From Verrucomicrobiota bacterium (GTDB lineage Bacteria; Verrucomicrobiota; Verrucomicrobiia; Verrucomicrobiales; Verrucomicrobiaceae), in the NCBI GenBank assembly GCA_025360015.1, contig JANYCZ010000038.1, positions 1-52,984 on the forward strand: a stretch of DNA of 52,984 bases, given 5' to 3'. How positions within the stretch are numbered: the stretch's first letter is position 1; the number at the start of each line of letters is the position of its first letter. Both the position numbers and the translations under genes were made by a program. Positions 1-7,609 of this stretch are shown piece by piece. Under the pieces are notes generated by a model. It saw only the letters and a program-made list of their open reading frames with translations. It made no database searches and had not been told where the DNA came from.

Positions 1-82
1 AAATGAGCGGCTTCAAGAGCTCCCATTCGGCATCACTGAGATCGGTGTCGTAGCCTGCTGGCCGGTAAGTTTTCGCGTCCAT
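1..82 (-). CDS. IS5-family transposase, N-terminal fragment (cut by window edge)
   Basis: Reading down from position 82, the minus strand gives ATG followed by MDAKTYRPAGYDTDLSDAEW, then ELLKPLI before the window ends. The YDTDLSDAEWELLKPL block is the typical start of IS5/IS4-type DDE transposases (DUF4096-like helix-turn-helix region). Only 27 codons are present, so the catalytic DDE domain lies outside. The element's outer inverted repeat is at 121-141, which places the transposase start about 40 bp inside the element end, a normal IS5 layout. A second copy of the same element type, in the same orientation, begins at the other end of the window. Confidence 0.85.
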   Translation of the reverse strand, partial: MDAKTYRPAGYDTDLSDAEWELLKPLI

Positions 83-120
83 CCACAACCCTGTATCAAC
101 TCCTCTTCACTGGCTACACT

Positions 121-141
121 CTTTTGCCGGATAGACTCTTA
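121..141. repeat. Terminal inverted repeat of IS5-type element (right end of left copy)
   Basis: Reading inward on the minus strand from 141, the sequence ends in CTATCCGGCAAAAG. It matches the inward-reading sequence at 52845-52865 at 20 of 21 positions. It is therefore a terminal repeat of an element bracketing the window. The stop codon of the neighbouring ExbD-like gene (139-141) falls within the first three bases of this repeat. Confidence 0.8.
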
Positions 142-1059
142 AAGCGGAGCTGGGGAGGTGCCCTTGGGGCTGAAGGTGATGATGTAGTGCTCCGGATAGA
201 CATCGAAGCCGTAATCCAGGCCGGTTTCGAGAATGAGTTCCTTGAGGGTGCGGAAGGTTTCGAAGGAGTCAGGGTAAACGTTAAGACTGACGTAGCCGCC
301 CCAACGCTTGAAGCTGGCGAGGAGACGGCGCACGGCAGCGGTGTCGGTCATGGAGATGCCTTCGGATTTTCTGGGGATCGCATCAAACTTTTCGTCGCCT
401 TTGTCCACACGCGTGAGACCGGGGAACTTGTCGCCTGAGGCATCCAACAGCGGGAACAGCGCGCCGTACTTGAGAAGGACGTTTATGGGGGCCTTGGTGA
501 TCTCCCGCTCCTTGGGAAAGCGCACGTGCTCCGTCTGCCTGGCGTCATTGGCGGCGAGCTGGCTGCGGATACTTTGTACTTTGGCGGCGAGGTCGCGACC
601 CTTTTTCTGAGCGGCCTCCTTGCGGGCTTTGGCGTCTGCCGCGCGCATGTCCAGGGCTTTGACCTCGGCACGGAGTTCGGCGATGTCGCCTGCGGGATCT
701 TTGGAGCTGCCGTCAGCGGAGGTCAGCTTCGTGGCTTGAAGATTCCTCAGGCGGTCCTGGGTGGCGCGGAGTTCGTCGCGTTCCTGGATCAACGCCTGAA
801 GCCTGTCCTGACCTGTGTCCTTCATTTTTTTGCTCAGTTTCTTGAGCCCGGCGAGTTCGGTCCTGGCGGCGTCGAGCCGCTCAGCGAGCAGCCGTCCATG
901 GGTCGTGCTGGTTTCGGTCGGATCGCCAGGGGCGGGTGTGTTGTGATGGGTCAGGAGGGCGAGCAGGCATGAAATGAGGATGATGCCGCCAAACATATTG
1001 CACAGGGTGTCGAGCAGCAGGTCGAGGCTTTCATTGGTGCTGGGGCGCAATTTTCTCAT
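139..1059 (-). CDS. ExbD/MotB-like proton-channel partner protein (A)
   Basis: 306 residues. A single transmembrane helix at about residues 15-37 is preceded by a short cytoplasmic tail and carries an aspartate at its start (D17, in SLDLLLDTLCNMFGG), where ExbD/TolR/MotB proteins have their proton-carrying Asp. Residues about 60-170 are rich in heptad-like K/E/L/A patterns, suggesting a periplasmic coiled coil. The C-terminus carries GLDYGFDVYPEHYIITF, which aligns with GYEIGYDLLPEHIQLET in the next gene, so the two are paralogous. It is the last gene of the operon, 6 bp after its neighbour. Its stop codon lies in the IS end, so a few C-terminal residues may have been altered. ExbD-like is a family-level inference; no OmpA-type peptidoglycan-binding domain is visible. 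Confidence 0.7.
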   Translation of the reverse strand: MRKLRPSTNESLDLLLDTLCNMFGGIILISCLLALLTHHNTPAPGDPTETSTTHGRLLAERLDAARTELAGLKKLSKKMKDTGQDRLQALIQERDELRATQDRLRNLQATKLTSADGSSKDPAGDIAELRAEVKALDMRAADAKARKEAAQKKGRDLAAKVQSIRSQLAANDARQTEHVRFPKEREITKAPINVLLKYGALFPLLDASGDKFPGLTRVDKGDEKFDAIPRKSEGISMTDTAAVRRLLASFKRWGGYVSLNVYPDSFETFRTLKELILETGLDYGFDVYPEHYIITFSPKGTSPAPL

Positions 1060-1065
1060 GCCATG

Positions 1066-1908
1066 TCACTCCTTCACAGCGGTGGTTTCCAGCTGGATGT
1101 GTTCCGGGAGGAGATCGTAACCGATCTCATAGCCTGCGCTCCGGACGCGCTTGTTCATGTCGTCGAATTGCTGGGAGCCCGAGGGTTTGAAGTAAAGGAC
1201 GGCATAATGGGTCGAGGGTGGAAAGGCGTTCAGGGCCTGCATCAGCTCGTCCTGCGAGGCAGCCTGCCGTGCTTTGGAACCGTCAAAGAGATAGAGGCGA
1301 TAGCCTGACTTTTCGACCACGACGAGCACGGGGTCCTTGTTGGTGGAGCTCTTCTGGGGAATCAGACGGAGGATGTTTTTCTGGTCGTAGCTTTTGAGCA
1401 GACGGCTTTCGACTTCCTTGACCTCACTTTCCAAGGCGGCCAGCTTGGATTCCGCTTCGGCTGCTTCCTTTGTGGTATCGGGAAGCTGTTTTTTGAGCGA
1501 CTCGATAGTGGTGAGGAGCTTCTGCTTTTCGATGCGGACCTCGATGTCCAGCTGCGATTCGCCCGAGGGAGTATTGGGACTTTTTGAGTCGGTGGCTGGG
1601 GCGAGGCGCTCGATGGAGAGCTTCAGTTCGGCAATCATGCGCGTCAGAGTTTCCGCTGTTTCATTCGAGGGCAGCTCGGTCATTGGCCCAGTGCGTCTCG
1701 CCTGCGCGATTTCTTCGAGCGTTTCATGCAGCGTTACGGCGAGGCTGGCATTGGGGTCCGGAGTGCTGGTGGTGCTGATGACTTCGTCGAGATTCAGAGC
1801 GAGAAAGATAGTGATGATGACGAGAAAGCCGGTGGTGCCAGTGATCACGTCCTGGAATGCAAAGAAGCTGACGACGCTGGCGTCTGATTTGTTGAACCGG
1901 CCTCTCAT
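1066..1908 (-). CDS. ExbD/MotB-like proton-channel partner protein (B)
   Basis: 280 residues with one transmembrane helix at about 15-38 (SFFAFQDVITGTTGFLVII). D20 aligns with D17 of the downstream gene product and with the conserved membrane Asp of ExbD/TolR. A long coiled-coil-prone stretch (about 100-165) is followed by a small C-terminal domain ending in the shared GYDLLPEH motif. It lies 10 bp downstream of the ExbB/MotA-like gene, the usual order for channel plus partner. Two different ExbD-like partners for a single ExbB-like channel suggest a heteromeric stator. Start ATG at 1908; no clear Shine-Dalgarno sequence. Confidence 0.7.
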   Translation of the reverse strand: MRGRFNKSDASVVSFFAFQDVITGTTGFLVIITIFLALNLDEVISTTSTPDPNASLAVTLHETLEEIAQARRTGPMTELPSNETAETLTRMIAELKLSIERLAPATDSKSPNTPSGESQLDIEVRIEKQKLLTTIESLKKQLPDTTKEAAEAESKLAALESEVKEVESRLLKSYDQKNILRLIPQKSSTNKDPVLVVVEKSGYRLYLFDGSKARQAASQDELMQALNAFPPSTHYAVLYFKPSGSQQFDDMNKRVRSAGYEIGYDLLPEHIQLETTAVKE

Positions 1909-1918
1909 TCAGGTGGGG

Positions 1919-2821
1919 TCAGTTGGACTGCAGACGGAGTTTCCCAGCCACGTGCTTGCTGCACACGTCATTGCAGTCATCCAGGAACTGAGATTCCAGG
2001 GCCTGCATGAAGCTGACGAGGAGCTGCAAAATGAAAGCGCAGACGAGAGCTACGAGGGTCGTTTCAAAGGCGGTGGCGAGACCGCCGGTCACCGTCTTGA
2101 GTGAGGCGCGGATGGCAGCGAGATCGCCACCGGCGGTCAGGGTGTCGGTGAAAGCACCGATGGCCTGGCTGAGACCGAGGACGGTGCCGATGAAGCCGAG
2201 GACAGGGATGCCCCACATGAAGCCCTGGACGATGCCATAGCTGGAGGCGATCTGAGCTTCATCGTTTTCCGCCTGCACTTTTAAGATGGCTGCGACATCG
2301 GCGGTGTGGCCGATGTTGTGGAGATTGGCCAGGGCGAGATCGATGCGGTTGAAGAGCACAAAGTGGTGCGGATTGTCCACCAGCATGCACATGCGGTCCC
2401 GTACCTCTCGGGCGGTGACGGGGGTAAGGACAAACTCTGGGTCCTGCGGCATGACGTGGAGGCCAAGAGCACGGCGCTGCAGGATGAATTTGCGCCACTT
2501 GATCAGCAGCATGGCCAGCGCCCAGAAGAACAGCAGCATGGTGGGGTAGGGGCAGGGGCCACGCTCCAGAAACATGGCGGCAAACCAATGCGTATCCGGC
2601 CAGCGCTGCTGCATCACCACGATGATGGCGTAGAACGCGGCAGTCATCAGCACGCCGAGGATCATGGAGAGGAGCTTGCCGGGATTGGTGAAGCGCCCGC
2701 CGTGAAAGCCCCACTTGCGCTCGATGTCAGAGCGTGACCAGTCGAGGGCTTTTTTCGGATCTTGAAAGGGATTGCCGGAGATGGGGGCCGGGCTGGATGG
2801 CGTGACCTGGGGGATGCTCAT
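1919..2821 (-). CDS. MotA/TolQ/ExbB-type proton channel protein
   Basis: 300 residues. Predicted membrane helices are at about 50-70, 93-108, 198-218 and 248-271. The last two contain the family signature: a small-residue-rich helix (GIPVLGFIGTVLGLSQAIGA) and a second helix (TGGLATAFETTLVALVCAFI) separated by a loop, as in the TM3/TM4 pair of ExbB, TolQ and MotA. A long cytoplasmic loop separates the two pairs. Such proteins assemble as pentamers around an ExbD/MotB dimer and use proton flow to do mechanical work. It is followed 10 bp later by the two ExbD-like genes and preceded by 41 bp after the transglutaminase-like gene. The operon context, with a GTPase rather than TonB or flagellar genes, argues against iron uptake or motility. 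Confidence 0.85.
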   Translation of the reverse strand: MSIPQVTPSSPAPISGNPFQDPKKALDWSRSDIERKWGFHGGRFTNPGKLLSMILGVLMTAAFYAIIVVMQQRWPDTHWFAAMFLERGPCPYPTMLLFFWALAMLLIKWRKFILQRRALGLHVMPQDPEFVLTPVTAREVRDRMCMLVDNPHHFVLFNRIDLALANLHNIGHTADVAAILKVQAENDEAQIASSYGIVQGFMWGIPVLGFIGTVLGLSQAIGAFTDTLTAGGDLAAIRASLKTVTGGLATAFETTLVALVCAFILQLLVSFMQALESQFLDDCNDVCSKHVAGKLRLQSN

Positions 2822-2862
2822 GGATCTGTTGGTGTTGTGGCCGCGCGGGGAGGGGTAAACGG

Positions 2863-4575
2863 TCAGTTGTCCGGCGTGTAAGGAATGGGGTCGATGCCGT
2901 CATTGCGGGCATCTTCTATGGAAATAAGCCTGTATTTGGGACCTCCCTGCCCCTGCAGATTGCGGGCGCAGCTCTGAATTCTGCTGCTGCCTACTTCAAG
3001 GGCCCTGACAAAGGTTTTGGCGGAGGCAAGATTTTCTTTGGACTGTTGCTGATCGGAGAGAAACTCCATTTTCTTCACATCGGTGATGTCGTCATGTCCG
3101 AGCATGGTGGTCTCCAGGCCTGTTGGCAGGGCTGCGCTGTCAGGTATCTCGTCGAAAGCGAGGAAGCAGTGCCCGGGGACGAGAACAAGGTAGGATTGAA
3201 TCCCAATTTTATGCAGCACCGACGCCATTAGCACGCTGCCGTCCACGCAGTTGGCCTGGTGGTTGCTGATCGACTCCTGCACGAAGCGGACGCTCTGACT
3301 GACCACCCTGTCGCCAGGACGCGTGGTGACGATGTTGCTGTATTTGATGCCCCGGCGCTGCAGTGCGTTCCAGATCGAAAACACCTGAAGCCTGACCTGC
3401 TTACTGACCTTCTCTGGGTCATCGCCCTGATAACCGTTGAATTTCTTCACCATGCCGCCTTCGAGCGCCTCTTTGAGTATTACCTGAACCTGGGGGTGGT
3501 CCTCATTGACGTAGGCGGCGAAGAGAAAAGAGAGATTGGTCCCGCCTTCGCCGCTTTTGTCCAGCAGCAGCAGCGGGCAGTCATTGATGGATCGCATCGT
3601 GTAGGTTTCGGTCAACTGCCGAAGCGGTGTGTCATCTACAGAGACTGAGAAGGTGACATTGATGGGCCGCTGCTGGCGGACTTTGGTCAGCGCGTCGAAG
3701 TTCCATACGATCTTGGGCATGACCCGCGCACTGCCATCCTCGCCCAGGGTGTCCACGGTCACCTGCTCTTTGGACGGTTGCATGAAGCCCTCGGCAGTGA
3801 TTTCGACGCTGACCTTGGAGCCCTTTTTCAGCCGCTCGAGTTCAATGCCCAGCCAGCTGTTTTCGTCGCCGTAGATCGGCCGTTGGTGTTTGCCCAATTG
3901 TGCGTCGTCCTCGGTTTTCTTGTCCTCTGCGGCCTGTGCGGCACCATTCCAGTCCACCTTTGCGGTGGAAACGAGCGCGCTGGGGTAAAACTCCTTCCCG
4001 GTGAGTGAGTACGGCTGGAACTTCAACTGCCCGGGTTTGGCCACCGTTTTGCCATCGGGTGCAGGGTCACCCTCGTGGTTGATGATCTTGTCGTTCGAAT
4101 GCCTCGTCGCGATCACGAAGGCGGTCACGATGACCAGGAGGACGCAGACCGTGGCAGAAATGATGATGACCGGCCACAGCCAGACAGGCTTCAGCGCCTT
4201 GGCCTGAGTACCATAAGCCATCTGGCCAGGCAGCGTTGCTTTGATCATGGGTGGCGGCGGGGGCGGCATCGCATGCTGAGGGTGCATGGTTGCTGCGTAC
4301 GGCTGCACCGGGTAGGCGGGTGGCTGCGCAGGGTAAGGGGCTTGTTGCGGAGGGTAGGCAGCCTGCTGCTGTGCAGCCGCAGCGCTGCGTTTCGCCGCCG
4401 CATCTGCAACGCGATGATGCTCCATAAAGTCGCGCAGGACGATCCATTTCCCTTCCACGTTGATCTTGTACAGGGAGTGCAGATCACCCGATGAGAGTCC
4501 GGCTTCGATATCGGCGTACGATAATCCGGACTTCTTGGCTCCGCGCCATTCCAGGGTGTAGGCCGTGTCAATCAT
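2863..4575 (-). CDS. Membrane protein with GYF-like N-terminus and transglutaminase-like domain
   Basis: 570 residues. Residues 1-50 resemble a GYF_2/DUF4339-type module (tyrosine/tryptophan start, central GL-x-x-DIEAGLSSGDL, then EGKWIVL). Residues 65-110 are a low-complexity Ala/Gln/Pro linker with PPPPPP. A single membrane helix lies at about 130-157. The rest should be outside the cytoplasm: a beta-rich region (about 190-330) and a domain with NCVDGSVLMASVLHKIGI (C443) and LVPGHCFLAFDE (H469, D475). These match the Cys-His-Asp arrangement of transglutaminase-like cysteine hydrolases. The gene starts 1 bp after the 1010-residue gene and is followed by the ExbB-like gene. It could modify or cross-link the cell envelope, or be an inactive binding fold; the domain calls are from motifs only. 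Confidence 0.6.
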   Translation of the reverse strand: MIDTAYTLEWRGAKKSGLSYADIEAGLSSGDLHSLYKINVEGKWIVLRDFMEHHRVADAAAKRSAAAAQQQAAYPPQQAPYPAQPPAYPVQPYAATMHPQHAMPPPPPPMIKATLPGQMAYGTQAKALKPVWLWPVIIISATVCVLLVIVTAFVIATRHSNDKIINHEGDPAPDGKTVAKPGQLKFQPYSLTGKEFYPSALVSTAKVDWNGAAQAAEDKKTEDDAQLGKHQRPIYGDENSWLGIELERLKKGSKVSVEITAEGFMQPSKEQVTVDTLGEDGSARVMPKIVWNFDALTKVRQQRPINVTFSVSVDDTPLRQLTETYTMRSINDCPLLLLDKSGEGGTNLSFLFAAYVNEDHPQVQVILKEALEGGMVKKFNGYQGDDPEKVSKQVRLQVFSIWNALQRRGIKYSNIVTTRPGDRVVSQSVRFVQESISNHQANCVDGSVLMASVLHKIGIQSYLVLVPGHCFLAFDEIPDSAALPTGLETTMLGHDDITDVKKMEFLSDQQQSKENLASAKTFVRALEVGSSRIQSCARNLQGQGGPKYRLISIEDARNDGIDPIPYTPDN

Positions 4576-4576
4576 A

Positions 4577-7500
4577 TCAGGGAGCAGTTAGGAAGACAGA
4601 TTCATTGAGCACAGGCTTGAGCTCCACTCCGGGGGAGGAGAGCGCCTGCTGATACTGTTGAGCGAGGGCTTTTCGATCAGCGCTCACCAAAAACACAGGA
4701 CTCAGCGGAACGGACGCAGAGGCGATGATAGGACTGGCGGTGTCTGAAGCAGCGCTGCCTGCGGTAGGATTGGTCACCAGCATGGGTTTGCCACTTTCTT
4801 TTCCGAGCACCCACAGCTCGCCAGAGGTGCGTCCCTGCTGGTTGATGACGAGGGACAGGTTGGTCTCCACATAGCCGGCAAATTTCAGGCCGGCGGTGGT
4901 CACGGCGCGCAGGTAGCTTCTGCGCGCGGTCGCCTCTTTCATGTAGGATCGTTCTTTGCAGGATTTGAAAAAGGCCGTGAGTGGAGCCGTCCATTTTTCT
5001 CGCATGACTGGCACCAGCCAATCCTCGCTACGAAGCGCCGTCAAGCCGAGAATCCGGAGCAGTTCGCGCAGATCCTGCCGCAACGAAGGGCAGTAGTGGT
5101 CGCCCCATGCGTAGGGTCGCAACTGCATCATGTCGTGGAGCTTGATCATGACATAGGCTTTCGCGATCGGGCTGCCAGGATTGTCTTTGACCAGTTTGTC
5201 GAAGACTTCCAGAAGCGGCCGCCTCACACGCTCGCCCTTTTCATCGGTGATGCGTCCAAACTCCATCAGGTTCATGAACTCGCTGGTCGGGCTCAAATGC
5301 GTGGACTGTACGGCATCTCCCTGATATTCACCTGCGAAACCGGCGCGGGTGAGGCTTTGCTGAATAAACATGACGCTCATCTGGGTCGGATCGGGCTGGT
5401 AAAATTTGGCGCTCCAGCGGGTGGAGCCTCCGATCACCGTCTCCTCAGGCTTGCCGGTGGACCAGATGGTGGTGCTCGACTTCCTGGTGGAATAATGAGC
5501 TATGCTGCTTTCGAAAATGTTGTTCAGGCGCTCGTCGTGCAGGAGGCTCAGGATCACTTTCAGATCGACTTCCAGCAGCGTGTCGGGAGACATCTGGCGC
5601 CCGGACTTGTCATCGAGAATGGCTTGCAGCATGTCCTGGTCGCCACTGGTATAAAGTGCCGCCTGGAAGGCTTTCTCGGTTGGCAGTGTGTCGAGCATTT
5701 TCATGGCCGGAGCGGCCTCGGCAAATTTGACTGTCTGCCATTTGGCGACGGCTTTTTTATAGTCCTCCAGCGTTTTGGAACCTGCTGTTTCCGTGCGCAG
5801 GGCGGCGAAGGACTGGAGGTCTTCCTGGTAGGTGGTCAGGCGCTGGCGCTGGGCTTTGATGCGCGTCTCCAAATCCGCTGGCAGGGTGAGCGCTGGCACT
5901 TCAGGCTTGAGGAGCGCCTCCAGCGGCAGCAGCTGCTGGTCCAGGGCATCACGGCTGGTGCGCACTTTGGCGGCCAGCTTCTCATGCGTGAGTTCGTCCG
6001 CACTCGCCTTTTCGATCTGGCTCAAGGTGGCAGCGGTGCTGGTGGAGAGGCGCTTCAGGACGGTCGCGAGGTGAAGATCTGCCTTGGTCTTCAGCGCCGT
6101 GAGGCGGTTCTTCTGCCTGGCGGCCAAATCCCCTGCAAGCTGTTTCACCAGCGCTTCGGCATCGTCGAGCTGCCTGACCAGCTGCGGAGCAGGCAGCGTG
6201 GTGCTTTCCCCGTCGAAGGATTTCTCCAGAGCGAGCAGGGCGTCCTGAGCCTGCTGGTCCGTGCCTTTGGCCTTGGAGGCCCATGAACTCACCTCTTCGA
6301 TCTTGGCCTGCAGGTAGGGCCAGCGCAGCAGCAACTCCTCCTCGCTGCGCAGCTTCTTGAGCAGGTCCTGGGCTGCGCCCGTGCTTTCCTTGGTTTGGTA
6401 GGAGGCCAGCTCCTGTGTCAGCGTCCAGGCCTTCCAGGCATGCATTCCGACAGCGGAAATGAAGCACAGCAGCACCAGTGCGGCTGCGGCCAGAGACATG
6501 GTGCGGAAGCGTTTGCCACGCTGCATGCGCTCCAGCCGGGCGCGCAGCTCCTGACCTGCGGTGCGGAGGCGTTGCAGGGCATCATTGGCCACGGGCAGCT
6601 GATAACCCTCCAGCTCCTTCCAGCGTTTGACGAAAGTCTCGTCCTTCTCGGCGACTTCTTGGAAGGTGACGCCGGAGCCGGTGAGCAGCCGTGTCTCCAC
6701 CTCTTCTACAAAGACCAGGAAGCTTTTGAGCGCACGGTCAAAGCTGCGCTGCTTTTCATCTGCGGCTTTTTCTTTCTGATGATAACGCGACAGCTCCGAC
6801 ATGGCGGTCTGCTGCTCGTCATCGGCAGGGACTAGGCCGTGCCCCGCGATCAAAGCATCCAGCGTTTCGAGCATGCGGCCCACCTGCCGCCACTGGCCCT
6901 CTGCCTTCAGTCCCTGCATGGTGGCCAGCATGCCCGGCACGCGCTCCTCAGCCTGCCTGCGCCGCAGGGCCTGGCGGATGTCCTCGCCCTGATGGTAAAC
7001 GTCCAGGCGCTCCAGCCTGGCAGGAGGAGCCACGGCTTTGATGCCCTCGGTGAGAGCGGCGATGCGCTCTTCGTCATCTGTTTTCAACGCCTCGCGCAGG
7101 AGGTCGATCTTTTCCTGCAGGCCCTTGTTTTCCAAGCGCAGCAGTTCCTTGCGCGCATTGTCATCCTGCGGGTTCAGCTTGAGGATGGTTCTAACGATGC
7201 GCAGAGATTTCTCGTCATCGCGTGAGAGCACAGCGGCGCGAAAATCTTTGTACAGCGGATGATTCGCGGAGATGCCCTTGGCATACAGATTCTCCAGATC
7301 CTGAATCATCCTGGCATTGAGGCGGATGGCGGTCTTGAGTCCGTGCGTTTCACAGTACGCCTGCCAGTTTTTTTCTTCGCCAAAGCTCAGTGCCGCCGCC
7401 AGATCCAGCAGCGGTGGTTCCTCCTCGGCCACCTGCAGCGCTTGGTAGTCACTGCCTTTTTGCAGCATGGCCGAGATGCGATCCAGCCGCCGCTCCGCGT

Positions 7501-7609
7501 CTGTGCAGAACTGCGCATAGGTGACTGCGGCCTCCTCGACCGACGAGGGCGGAGATTCCTCTTTGAGAACAGCGCGGATGACCTCGATGGCTTGGAGCAG
7601 GGGTTTCAC
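4577..7609 (-). CDS. Large coiled-coil membrane protein of unknown family
   Basis: 1010 residues. I do not recognise a named domain. The N-terminal 365 residues are helical and charged, with TPR-like or coiled-coil stretches (LRIVRTILKLNPQDDNARK is TPR-like). One membrane helix lies at about 371-392, and residues 395-630 are again strongly coiled-coil-prone. The C-terminal third is more globular. The start is GTG at 7609, overlapping the preceding stop by 4 bp (GTGA), which implies translational coupling. The first 25 or so residues (MKPLLQAIEVIRAVLKEESP) closely resemble the start of the preceding gene, a sign of local duplication. By size and single membrane anchor it could be a structural or signal-transmitting subunit of the GTPase/ExbBD-type assembly. 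Confidence 0.75.
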   Translation of the reverse strand: MKPLLQAIEVIRAVLKEESPPSSVEEAAVTYAQFCTDAERRLDRISAMLQKGSDYQALQVAEEEPPLLDLAAALSFGEEKNWQAYCETHGLKTAIRLNARMIQDLENLYAKGISANHPLYKDFRAAVLSRDDEKSLRIVRTILKLNPQDDNARKELLRLENKGLQEKIDLLREALKTDDEERIAALTEGIKAVAPPARLERLDVYHQGEDIRQALRRRQAEERVPGMLATMQGLKAEGQWRQVGRMLETLDALIAGHGLVPADDEQQTAMSELSRYHQKEKAADEKQRSFDRALKSFLVFVEEVETRLLTGSGVTFQEVAEKDETFVKRWKELEGYQLPVANDALQRLRTAGQELRARLERMQRGKRFRTMSLAAAALVLLCFISAVGMHAWKAWTLTQELASYQTKESTGAAQDLLKKLRSEEELLLRWPYLQAKIEEVSSWASKAKGTDQQAQDALLALEKSFDGESTTLPAPQLVRQLDDAEALVKQLAGDLAARQKNRLTALKTKADLHLATVLKRLSTSTAATLSQIEKASADELTHEKLAAKVRTSRDALDQQLLPLEALLKPEVPALTLPADLETRIKAQRQRLTTYQEDLQSFAALRTETAGSKTLEDYKKAVAKWQTVKFAEAAPAMKMLDTLPTEKAFQAALYTSGDQDMLQAILDDKSGRQMSPDTLLEVDLKVILSLLHDERLNNIFESSIAHYSTRKSSTTIWSTGKPEETVIGGSTRWSAKFYQPDPTQMSVMFIQQSLTRAGFAGEYQGDAVQSTHLSPTSEFMNLMEFGRITDEKGERVRRPLLEVFDKLVKDNPGSPIAKAYVMIKLHDMMQLRPYAWGDHYCPSLRQDLRELLRILGLTALRSEDWLVPVMREKWTAPLTAFFKSCKERSYMKEATARRSYLRAVTTAGLKFAGYVETNLSLVINQQGRTSGELWVLGKESGKPMLVTNPTAGSAASDTASPIIASASVPLSPVFLVSADRKALAQQYQQALSSPGVELKPVLNESVFLTAP

